Below are positions 47,380 to 57,900 of a stretch of 64,000 bases of DNA, piece after piece. Source of the stretch: Inia geoffrensis (lineage: Eukaryota; Chordata; Mammalia; Artiodactyla; Iniidae); the NCBI GenBank assembly GCA_036417435.1, contig CM070904.1, positions 126,356,695 through 126,420,694 of the forward strand, given 5' to 3'. Numbering within the stretch: the first letter of the stretch is position 1; the number at the start of each line of letters is the position of its first letter. The notes below the pieces were generated by a model. It had not been told where the DNA came from. It was given only the letters and a program-made list of their open reading frames with translations, and ran no database searches. A program made the translations under genes and the position numbers.

Positions 47380-47650
47380 TTTGCTTTAGAGCTGTTTCAT
47401 TTCATGCAGGCTCACTTATTTACATTAATCATTAATTTCTAATTTCCCTTTTATCTGTTTCTACAGGTATTCAGAACACATTTTACTTCCATCATGGAAT
47501 GCTCCTCGTTTAATAGTACTGGTGGCTTCTGAAAAACATTCTGGAATACATTTTATCATCCCGAAAATCTTAATTGAGGAAGCCTCCAACCTATCACATA
47601 TGGCCCAAGAGGAGGCTGATTACTACCAAGGTGATAAATACTTCAGGGGG
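47380..47650. promoter_or_regulatory. Possible enhancer-like unique element
   Basis: AT-rich non-repeat stretch with TAAT-type cores around 47423-47435, TTATCTG (GATA type) near 47451, and GGAATG/GGAATA TEAD-like motifs near 47495 and 47542. It contrasts with the GC-rich flanks. Regulatory role is a guess from motif clustering. Confidence 0.2.
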
Positions 47651-48185
47651 TCTCAAAACCATGTGTTGGCCAGGGACTTTGCACCTCAGAGCACTGCGGC
47701 CCTGTGAACAACCCAGGACGGAGTGGGGACCGACAGCCATGCTGTTCTCTCCCTGGGACCTGCGTCATGTTCTTCCCTCCGCTTAGCGAGTGGGAAAACT
47801 GAGGCCTTGAAAGCAGCCAGGTGGATGCAGAGATGTCTGGCCTATGCTTCTGAGGCAACACTCTTCAAGCACCTAAGTGGAGAGAGAGAGTGGCCTGCCC
47901 TGGAGAAAGCTGCTAAGAGCCAGTAAACGGTACAGTTCCAGGCCTGGCCATGATGCAGCGTGTTGAGAACACACGGCAGCTGAGGAGGCCTGGGGAGCTC
48001 TCAGTTCAGGTGCGTGAGCTCTGGCTTTCCTCTCAGGCTTTAAATGCACGTGGAGCTGGCACTTCCCCAGAAAAGGTGCTGCCAACTTTCTTTCCCTTCC
48101 CTGGGGAGGTTTGAGTTCTGGGGTAATGGTTCATCCTGTTTTGAGATCTTCCTATAGAATTGTCCAAGTGAGGGCCTCACTTTTT

Positions 48186-48397
48186 TTTTTTTTTTTTTTT
48201 TTGGCGGTACGCGGGCCTCTCACTGTTGTGGCCTCTCCCGTTGCGGAGCACAGGCTCCAGACGCGCAGGCTCAGCGGCTATGGCTCACGGGCCCAGCCGC
48301 TCCGCAGCATGTGGGATCTTCTCGGACCGGGGCATGAACCCGTGTCCCCTGCATCAGCAGGAGGACTCTCAACCACTGCGCCACCAGGGAAGCCCGA
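48186..48397 (-). mobile_element. CHR-1-like SINE
   Basis: Reverse-oriented GC-rich CHR-1-type body. Exact duplications GCCTCACTTTTT at 48174-48185 and 48398-48409. Confidence 0.92.
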
Positions 48398-49046
48398 GCC
48401 TCACTTTTTGTCCCCTGTGAAATTCTCAGAAAACCTCTTGGAGGAGAGAACATTTTTTTAAAGGAGACTGAAATCTCCTCCCCCGAGTTCTAGATCTGGA
48501 AACCAACAGATTCCTATGCTCGCGACCATCACTGCACGTGGCATCTGCCAGCCCTCCTGGGAGGGTGCGGGAAGTCCTGGTCCCAGCGTCACCAGCTTGC
48601 TCTGTGGTCTTCCCTAAGCCCCTCAGTCCTTCTGCTCTACCACGTGCAAACCGAATGCTCCCAGCGCCGCCCTGGCTTCTCCGCGGCAGAGAAGCAGAAT
48701 CCAAGCAGGAAGCTGTTTTGGGATTGACGGCTACAGGACCCTTCTTCCTGATGGTGCGTCATAGGTTTCTTGAGAAATGCCATACTTACCAGTGTGTGAA
48801 TAAGGACCCGACCAGGGTAATCAGTGTGTCCGGTGGTGCATCCAGGAGTTTCCTAGCTGTAGCACTGAGAGTTCTGCCTCCCAGAGAGTTGGTCACCCTG
48901 TCTGTACCCCCCTTTGGTGTGAGACAGTGAGCAACTCCTGGCTGGCAGTGGGTCCTCCATCCCTCATACCTTCTCCTCCCAAACAAGACTGGGGGGGGCT
49001 CCTCCGCCAGGGGTGAAGGGAAGGTGGAAAAGACCCATTTGAGTTT

Positions 49047-49370
49047 TTTTTTTTTTTTTTTTTAATTTTCGGCTGCGTTGGGTCTTCGCTGCTGCACGCA
49101 GGCTTTCTCTAGTTGCGGCGAGCAGGGGCTACTTTTCGTTGTCGTGCGCAGGCTTCTCATTGCAGTGGCTTCTCGTTACGGAGCACGGGCTCGAGGCACG
49201 CAGGCTTCAGTAGTTGTGACTCATGGGCTCTAGAGCGCAGGCTCAGTAGTTGTGGCGCACGGCCTTAGTTGCTCTGCGGCAGGTAGGATCTTCCCGGACC
49301 AGGGCTCAAACCTGTGTCGCCTGCACAGGGAGGTGGATTCTTAACCACTGCGCCACCAGGGAAGCCCCCA
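49047..49370 (-). mobile_element. CHR-type SINE
   Basis: Reverse-oriented full element. Exact duplications ATTTGAGTTT at 49037-49046 and 49371-49380. Confidence 0.92.
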
Positions 49371-50554
49371 ATTTGAGTTTAACAGAGAACAGGAAAGAGG
49401 AAGTTTCAAGATGTCAAAGAGCCTGCCTCTCCCAACTTCAAGCTTAACTGGACTGGGATTTCTGGCCTGGCCTAGAGCACCTAGACCCTCAGCTGGGGCC
49501 CACTCTTGGCTCCTGTCTTGCTGGGTTTCCATGCAGGGCTGGGTGGCAGGAAGGGACAGGTGTGGAGATGCCTCGTAAAATGCCTCCTCGTGGTCACATT
49601 GAGTGTTGCCGCACAGGGTTGCCTCCTCACACGTGTTTAACCTTTCTTCAGGTGCACTGCTCTCGCAGGCATTCCTAGGCAGGGCTACAGGGCGTGCGCC
49701 CACACACGTGCTCACCCAGCTGGCACCTTCACCTGCCACCGTGGTGCTGGGCCCACGCACTCACAAACGGTACCCAGAGCTTAAGCAAAACACCCACTCG
49801 AGCTATGCAGATAGGCCCACACACACTTGATAGATGCAGGGAAGAGGGACTGGGAAATGGCACAGGCCAGCAGAAGATTCCTGGAGACACCACGGCATGA
49901 GTGTGCTCAGGGGGCGGCAGTGGCACTGTACAGAGCACGCACACCTCCCCCTGTGTCCTCAGCCCGCCTCCAACCAGGACTCCAGTTTGGCATCAGTTTG
50001 GGAGCAGGCCCTGAACTTCAAGAGATGTTCCACCCTCTCCCTGCCAGGAAGGAGACTTTGGGTGGCCAGACCTGTGTGGGTACCAGGGCCTTCTGGCCCA
50101 GCTCCCCAGGAGAACGGGCAGGCCCAGGCGTGCTGCACAAGAGAGCAGGCATGTCGGGGGTGGTCTTACACAATCCCATCTGGGCTCAGCAGGGCGGGAG
50201 AGTTGAAAGGCCCCTGGAAGCTCCCCAGGCCCTGATGCCTGGGCAAGGACACCACAGCCTGAAAGTCCTGGGTTTCTAAAGGCGGGATTTTTTCGAGGCC
50301 TGTTCCATTCAGGGTGCCTCTCAGGCTCTACCATTCCTCTGAGGCCAGAGGGGCTGCCAACATGCTGGGCCCCGAATCATAGGCTTCCAGAAACTCAGCT
50401 AGGCTGGTGCCCTCATTTCCCACTGAGTATGGGAAGAATTTTCTGAAGACATTGTTCCTTTGTCCAGAGTCCTGCAAAAACTGTGAAACCAGCCCACTTA
50501 GGTACAGATGGCAGCTGGAAGATGGAATCCTCAGAACACTGACAGTTTTCATGG

Positions 50555-50738
50555 ATGTGCCAGACCCTATTTTAAGCATTTTCTGAATATTAACTTGTTC
50601 AGTTCCCACCATGACTGTGGAAGGTAGGTACTATTTTTGTCGTCTCCATTTTTTAGAGGTGAGGAGGTAACTCTCCCAAACTCACACACCAGCTAGCATG
50701 TGGCAGGGCTGGGATTTGAACCCAGGCAGCTTTAACAG
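50555..50738 (-). mobile_element. MIR element
   Basis: AGGTAGGTACTATTTTTGTC, ACACACCAGCTAGCATGTGG and GGGATTTGAACCCAGGCAGC. Confidence 0.78.
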
Positions 50739-51314
50739 CATTTATATTTTTTCTGGTCTCTTGGGAATCAAAATTGTGAGATGAACAATTAGGAATATGT
50801 TGGAAATGGCTTAGGAGCAAGAATTGCAAACATGTGCCTACAGGGTCAGGCAAGTGAAATAAATGTGTGCCTCAGGCCTGCAGAGAGGGGCCTGTTGTCC
50901 AACTGAGAGTCTGTAGGCAACCAATCCAGAGGTGTCCCTAATGCAAATTCCCTAAAAACAAAACTTGCCTGGAGGCCATTTGGGTCCCCTGGCTTAGAGC
51001 AGCTCTAACCTAAGCCCAGTGCACCTCAGGCTGTAAACAGACCAGGGACAGGAAATGTGGGCTACCAGGGCATACCAGTTTGTCTGTGGGTGGGGGGTAG
51101 TTTGAGAGGCTACAGAAGCAGCAAAGGGCAGAGGTGCATCCAGTAAGTGAAAGTGATAGGGGACAGGAAGAACACCCCGTTCAGAAACAGCAAAGGAGGG
51201 GAGGGGTTGCGTGTCACTGGAGGAATGAGGCTCCTGATTAGCCTAAATAACTCCTTCACTTATGAGCTGTCAAATACCACACTTCTATGGCAAGATGGAG
51301 GTCCAAGTCCACTT

Positions 51315-51647
51315 TTTTTTTTTTTTTTTGGCTGCGTTGGGTCTTCATTGCTGTGCGTAGGCTTTCTCTAGTTGCGAGCGGGGGGGCTACTCTTCGTTGC
51401 GGTGCGCAGGCTTCTCATAGCAGTGGCTTCTCTTGTTGCGGAGCACGGTCGAGGCGCGCGGGCTTCAGTAGTTTTGGCACACGGACTCAGTAGTTACGGT
51501 TTATGGGCTCTAGAGCGCAGGCTCAGTAGTTGTGGCGCATGGGCTTAGTTGCTCCACGGCATGTGGGATCTTCCCGGACCAGGGATCAAACATGTGTCCC
51601 CTGCATTGGCAGGTGGATTCTTAACCACTGCGCCACCAGGGAAGTCC
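51315..51647 (-). mobile_element. CHR-type SINE
   Basis: Reverse-oriented full element. Duplications TCCAAGTCCACTT (51302-51314) and TCCAAGGCCACTT (51648-51660). Confidence 0.92.
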
Positions 51648-51765
51648 TCCAAGGCCACTTCTGATCCATCGCTCATCTAACAACGCAGATTCCTCCATTC
51701 AAGGCTTTTAGCCCCAACTTAGTCACTGATTCACTTGGTTACTCCAGGTCCCTTGGTCTGCTTTC

Positions 51766-51884
51766 CTTTTTTTTTGGCCAGTCGCCTGGCATGAGGCATC
51801 TTAGTTCCCCAACCAGAGATCGAACCCGTGCCCCCTGCAGTGGAAGTGCAGAGTCTTAACCACTGGACTGCCAGGGAAGTTCCC
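51766..51884 (-). mobile_element. CHR-type SINE, short form
   Basis: Reverse-oriented T tail and tRNA-like head. Duplications CCCTTGGTCTGCTTTC (51750-51765) and CCCTTGGTCGGCTTTC (51885-51900). Only ~120 bases from the previous SINE. Confidence 0.9.
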
Positions 51885-53393
51885 CCCTTGGTCGGCTTTC
51901 TTGACTTGTTAAAAGGAGAGTGATATCATATTAGAGGCTGAACCTATAAATTTGCCGATTTTCAACTGGTTTTGACCTATAAAAAACATCAGTTTCATAT
52001 AATTCAACCCTATAATTGTCCTACCTACTTTGGGAGGTGTGGAGAATAAATGAAAACGCTTGAAGCATGAGCCAAAGGCTCACTGCCATGTACATACACA
52101 CCAGGCAGTGAGTGCTCAGTGAGGGTAAATGCTGGTTCCAGAACCAGGTGGACATGAGCCTTCCTTACCCACTTCTAGCAAAGTCAGCCGTATAGGCACT
52201 GGGCCAGGCAAAGCAGTTTTTCGAGGGAAATTCACATTCACTCAGTTGGATCCACCCCCACCCCTGGCCCCCCATAACGGCCAGAATCCGTAACAGTCAT
52301 GTCCAGTCTTCAGCCGTGGACATAGAGAAGACTGCCCAATGCCACTACCCAGACCGGGAAGAAGACTCAATCGCTTAAATGCGGCACAGAACAAGCTCTC
52401 AGTGCATCTGGGTTTTGTGTACCAAACAATCCCCTCCAGGGTAACCAGAGTTTAATGGTTGCGCCGCAGGTAAAAGGCGCTCTTCTACCCCATTTATGAT
52501 ACCGCGCAATCCCTCCACCTCTCGGATAATGTGACACAAAGGAAGGGTCGCGGCTGCAGCGGCCAAGGAGAACCTTCCTCCTCTGGGGCGAAGGGCGGCC
52601 TCAGGTCCGCGTCGCAATGAAGGCAACTGATGGCGGGCGGGAGTGGACCGAACAAAAGGTTTGGACTCGTGGTCCTCACCACTGCGAGTCCCTTGGATTG
52701 GCGCGCGCCCGCCATGGGGAAAATCCCACCTCCAGCCATTGGGGCGCCCTGGGGCAGGGCGGGGACCCGGAGGGCGCCCTCTCCGCCGCTGCGTAACCGG
52801 GACGGGATGGCGACCGCCAGGCAGCGGGAGGTGGCGCCGTGCCCCTGCCCTGACCAGCGCCTGCCCCACGTTTCCCCCCGCCAAAGGACAGGGAGCCCGG
52901 GCTAAAGGACAATTCGCTCGGGAAAGCCCCCACAGGCCAGCGGCCAGACTGGCAGATGTAAAGGGGATCCGGGCCTGAGGCGCGAGGGACAGGGGGAGTG
53001 GGAGGGGGCCCAGATCCGGGTGGCCCTACGCGCCTGCTCGCGGCTGGGCAGCCGAGTCCGGGGCCTGGGGAGGCAGCCGGGAGAGTGCGGGGTGAGCTCA
53101 GTTAACGGGGCCTCGCGGTGGGAATGGGGCCAGTTGGCCCCTGACCTAAGAAAACCAAGAAGGGCGACCCACTCAGCCTCTCCTCTCGCCCCCGACTTCA
53201 AGCACTGCAGGACTTGGCATCCGTCCCTCCTCCATAATCCCAGGCTCCGGGTTTTCTCCATTCCCAAATCGGCGGCCCCAAGAGACAGACAGCGGAACCT
53301 GCCAATGGCAGGACGCAAAGCGTCAACTTTGTGTTCGCCCGCCACTCTCAGCCAGTGTGCACTCGCTTCTCCCGAGTCCCGCCTTCCGTGTCG

Positions 53394-53413
53394 GGCGCCC
53401 CCTTCTGGCAACA
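53394..53413 (-). promoter_or_regulatory. CTCF-like motif upstream of PTMA
   Basis: On the minus strand this reads GCCAGAAGGGGGCGC, a good CTCF core, inside the PTMA CpG island and next to the YY1-type motifs. Confidence 0.45.
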
Positions 53414-53433
53414 CGGGGATGAACCCTATCTGT

Positions 53434-53631
53434 CGCCATCTTGTGTGTGGCATAGGTATTTTCCTGGAACGTCTTTCCACTTATTCTAATCTTTCCTCCC
53501 ACACAACTGGTTTCTCAGTTCGACAGCCAAGTGCGACGGTGATAAGGAGAGTGTCACCGACGGTTTTCAGATAGTCTGAGTGGGTTGGGTCGCCACGTCA
53601 CGCCAGGCTTGCCGAGTCCAACGCCATCTTG
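53434..53631 (-). promoter_or_regulatory. Pair of YY1-type motifs facing away from PTMA
   Basis: CGCCATCTTG occurs at 53434-53443 and again at 53622-53631. Read on the minus strand these are CAAGATGGCG, the form usually found just downstream of YY1-dependent starts. This suggests leftward (divergent) transcription from the PTMA CpG island. Confidence 0.4.
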
Positions 53632-54629
53632 AGAGTGGCGGCTTAATGGTTCCCTTCTTCGGGCTCCGCGTGTTCCCTAAATGGCGCCCCAAACTTCATG
53701 GAGCCCCCAAGGACTAGATCAGCTGGTCTAAGGGACGATTATTTCCCCTCGAATAACCCCGCAAAGAATAAGTTCATGTGCCCTTGGCAGAGTCTTAAGC
53801 GGGGTGGGAGAGCGATAGACTCGAAGGCCGGGCCCTGGAAAGATCCCAGTAGCTGTCGCGACGGCAGTGACCGCTCGGGGCAGGCGCAAACCAGAAACCT
53901 AAAGTGCGGGGACCGTTGTGTGGTGCGACGCCCGCGGGCTGTCCTGTTCGAGAGCAGAGCCTACGCAGGCCATCGAGTCCCCTCGATGCACGAATCCCCG
54001 AGTGTGCGTGCTTGGCACGGAACCCACTCGTAGGCTGGCTTAGGCGGCAGACGCCGGGGCTGGGAGTGGACGACGGGGTCACCTCCCCAGACTCCGGGCG
54101 CCGGGAGCTGGGCAGAGGGGGTGGACGTGGTAGAAGACGGGGCGCCCCAAGTACGCGGGTCTTAGCCTCATGCCCTCATTGCTCGTCGTGGGGCTTCCGC
54201 CGACTTGCGCTGGGGCAGCTCATGGTGGGATGTGCCAAGGCGCGGGGGGTGGGCACACGGGCAATGTGCAGGGCACCGCCCGGGGCGAGCACAGCCCAGC
54301 ACCCGGCCTTCCCCTCCCCCCCGCTGGCAGCCGTCGTGTGGGCCGGCAGCCTCCTCCCCTTTCCTCCCCCACTTCTTCCGAGCAAGCGCGGGGAGGGGTG
54401 AGGACCGGGGGCTGGGCGCGCAGCTTTGCCGCGCTTTGGTTTTCTGCGTCAGCAGCCCCAAGCAAAACAGCGGCGGGAGCGCGCGCCCCGAGCGCGAGCG
54501 AGCGCCCCTCCCCCACGGCGTTGGTGCCGAAGAGAGCCAGCAAACTCAGGCCTTGAATGACAGTACGGTCGGCGACTGCGCAGCGCGGGACGCACGAAGG
54601 CACTGCCGCTTTAAGCATGCTTGCCCATT

Positions 54630-54929
54630 GTTCGGAATCGAGCCAATGAGTGAGCGCCCGCTCCCTGCTACAAGCCAATAGCGTTCGGGCAAGGGAGGCC
54701 GAGCGCCGCCCACTAATCTATATTAAAGGTTCTGGCGCCGCGTGAGTTCTCCACTGGCTGCTCTGAAAAGCCATCTTTGCATTGTTCCCGTGTCCGGCTC
54801 CCCGCTCGCCGCAGCCACCTCCGCCGCGCGCCTCCTCCGCCGCCGCGGACTCCGGCAGCTTTATCGCCAGAGTCGTCGAATTCCCGCTTTCTTCTTAATC
54901 CGTGCATCGGATCACCGGCGTGCCCCATC
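54630..54929 (+). promoter_or_regulatory. PTMA: PTMA core promoter and 5' UTR
   Basis: CCAAT boxes lie at 54643-54647 and 54675-54679, followed by a TATA-like TATATTAAA at 54719-54727. This places the transcription start near 54745-54755. The ~180-base leader is GC-rich, has no upstream ATG, and runs into the PTMA start codon at 54930. The context is a continuous CpG island. An AP-1/MAF-like TGCGTCAGCA lies further up at 54445-54454. The start site is inferred from motif spacing. Confidence 0.8.
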
Positions 54930-57900
54930 ATGTCAGACGCGGCCGTGGACACCAGCTCCGAAATCACCACCAAGGTGAGGTTAGACGCCGCCCGCCCCTT
55001 TGGGGTTCGCGCCGCCACCACCGGAGCGGTGTTTGGCGCGCGGCACCTGGGTACCCCGAGCGCACTGTTGCTCCCTTCTGCGGGGAGCCCGCCCGCCCCC
55101 AGCCTAGGCCCCCAGGCAGCCCACTCTTTGTGCTTGCGGGGGAGGGGGCGGGAAGCACCGCGGGCAAACGTGATGCCCGTCGGGGAGTGGGCCGGGGGCC
55201 CTCAGGGACCCGGAGGGGCTGGCGCGGAGGCTGAGAGGCTCGAGGGGAAGCTGCTCCACGGCTCTCGAAACTTGTTTGTGACTCGTCTGAGTGGCGGCGG
55301 GAGGATAGGGGCCGGGCTGGGGGTCGTCGGCCCGCGGGGCGCACGGAAATAACTTTGAAACTCCGGCGCGTTTGGAATCGGAAGTGCTGGGGGGGGGGGC
55401 GCGTGTGCGGGCGCAGACCGGCTGCGGGAAGTGGCGGCTCCGCGGCGAGCGCCCGCCGGCGGCGCTGCTCTTTGTTCGGCGCCGGACCGCTGCGTTTCGC
55501 GCCTTGTAGTGGGTCCGAGGAGGCTTATCTGGACTAAACTCTGATAAGGCGGAGTGGGGCGGCGGGCCGGCGGGCCGCGACGTCGGTTGTCTCCGCGGAG
55601 GTGTGAAGGTTTTCTCCGCCCTGGGTGCCCTCGGGGAGGTGGGGGTGGGCGTCCGGGGTGGGGGTCAGTGTGCCGGGAGCAGCCGCCCAGCTTCAATAAT
55701 TCTCCAGCAATACCGGGCTTGACTGAGGAGGAGGCGAGCCCACGCGCCGGAGGGGAGGAAACGGAAAGTGAAGGAGCGGCGCGCCGGGGCGATGATGGGC
55801 GCCCCCCGCGGCTGCCCGGGGGCACCGTATTTGCGGCTGCTCCGGAGACTCCGCGGGCGAACAAAAGCTGCGGCCGCGACTAGCTTGTTGCGGGGTCGAA
55901 CAGGGCACCAGAGGCTGTTGGGGCCCGGTGCTGCGGGTTCACTGCCCTCGGTTTTGAGGCCCTGCGCGTTTGGCGCAGCTCCGCTCTGGCGCGCCGCATC
56001 GGTCCCGCTGCCTGCCCCGGGGAGTGTCTCCGCCCTCGGCGGGACCACGGTACTTTCTGGAGGGATCGCTTTTTTATCCTTCGGCCCTTGTTCGCTTCTC
56101 TGTCGTGCCCCTGCAGGGACGGGCGCGAGTCACCTTGGCGTCTCCTTAACCCCTGCACCCCTGGCGTCACCTCTGGTTCTTTCCCAGGAGCGACTCCCCC
56201 GAAGGAGCGGAGATTGGGACCCGGATCTCCGCAGGGGCTCCCTCCGGCCCTCTCTGGGCCCAGCCGGGGAACTAGTTTGGAGGGGAGGGTCAGCCCTACC
56301 CAACGCGGGCTTTCGCTTTCCTCTAAGGTGATTTCCCCTTAAGAGCAATAGAGCCCTGTGGAGTGCGTCTCCGACGGCCTCGGGCTGTGGGACTGAAAAG
56401 GCCCCGCGGACTTCGGGGCAGCCTCCCGCGGGACTTAGCCCGCCAAATGCAGAGACTTAGATACCGCGCATCTAGGCCTGCGCGGGGAGGCGGCGGGGGC
56501 GTCCAGAGGCCGGGAAAGACTGGAGAGCAACTGACGCGCGCTTGGCGGTGCCAGTGCCGCCCGCGGGCGCCGGGTCTCCGGGGTCAGGGGCGCACTCGGC
56601 GGCTCCGGGCCACGTGCTCCGCGCGCGCGGTGCGTGCAGAGGCCCGCGCGCAAAGCCCGCCGGGCGGGGGTGCGCGCCTGCGCGCCGCGACCTCCCCGCC
56701 CCCACAGCTCCCCGGGGCTCCGGCCGCCAGGGGGCGGGAGCGGGCGGCGCCGGGGTGCGCTGTGGGCTGCACGGGGAGAAGCTAGAAGCTGGAGGACGGG
56801 GCCGGCAGGTGCCCGGGGGCTGTTCGCAGGACGGCGTCTGAGCGCCCTTCGTTCCCGCGCCGTTCGACATCTGTTTGTGATGGCGGCGGAGTCTGCCGCA
56901 CTGAAAAAGTTACGGAGCTTCGGCGTGTCCGCGGCGGCGCTGCCCTTTGGAACCCGGGCCGTGACCGCCTTGCGAGGCGCGGTCCGATGGACACAGAGTT
57001 GACCCGCGGACGGGCGAGAGAGGCAGGGACGGAAATAGGGCGCTGCGGGCGGCGCGCCTCTGAGTGCCAAAAGGCCTCTCGGGCCCAGGAGAGCGTCCCC
57101 TGAGACCGCGCCCATTTCCAGGCGTCTGCCACCTTCTGGGACAGCTGTTGGGTATGGAGGGATTGGTGGGATTCCGGTTCCTTCAGATAAAAAAAAAAAA
57201 CAAACCCGTGCGCTTGCCAGGTCCTGCGCTACCGAGGGCTTGGAGCTCGAGCTCGAGCTCGGCTGCGGGGCCTCTGGCTGGTGAGGCTGCTGCCCCGGTT
57301 TTGCCGGTTAGCTCCCTCCCATCCCCTTCCCAGGCTAGTCCACCCACGGGAGCCCTCCCGCAGTGTCAGGCCCCCCCCCCACCATTGCCTTATTTATTTA
57401 CGGCACATACCTGGTGTCTTCCAAGAAGGATTTGTGAGAGGCGGAGCTCCCTCTGGTTGGAAACAAGTACGTGATGAGTGTGAGTGAAGTGTTCGCAGGC
57501 TCGTCCGCCCGGCCAGACAGGTTTCGGGCTGTGGTGCCACATGGCTCCTTTCCTAAGAAGCATGAGTAAAGCCGCAGGGGGAACAGCCGTCGTGGGCCCT
57601 TTTTTAAAAATGTGTTGGTTTTTAAGGGTTGAGAAGTAGGACGAAATCCTGACTATAGACACTCAGTATCCTGTGCTCCGTCCACCTGTAACATACAGCT
57701 TTTAGCTTTGGACATCCAGATTAGCACCGCATCCCTCGTACTTGAAGGCCTGGGCTCCTTTGGCAGCCCTGGGTTGCCCAAAAGACTGACTGGCTTCCTT
57801 TTCCGTTTTGAAGGACTTAAAAGAGAAGAAGGAAGTTGTGGAGGAGGCGGAGAATGGGAGAGAGGCACCTGCTAACGGAAATGCTGTGAGTGTCCACCTT

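Larger units (their letters stand above)
52540..57130. promoter_or_regulatory. CpG island spanning PTMA upstream region, exon 1 and intron 1
   Basis: CG dinucleotides are dense throughout, in contrast to the CpG-poor flanks. Inverted CCAAT boxes (ATTGG) near 52695-52700 and 52738, two minus-strand AAGATGGCG (YY1-type) motifs at 53434-53443 and 53622-53631, and the PTMA promoter at 54.7 kb suggest more than one initiation site. Some may fire leftwards. No coding exon other than PTMA exon 1 is recognised in it. Confidence 0.75.

Noticed and set aside
47522..47707. 61-codon frame resembling a small protein
   Set aside because: No family recognised, no conserved start context or splice signals; likely chance in AT-rich unique DNA.
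53020..53574. 184-codon frame upstream of PTMA
   Set aside because: Runs through the CpG island, with no splice or family evidence; composition artefact.
1..54000. Exons of neighbouring genes expected from human synteny (TEX44, NMUR1)
   Set aside because: No matching coding sequence recognised in any frame. In human these lie farther from PTMA than the sequence available here.
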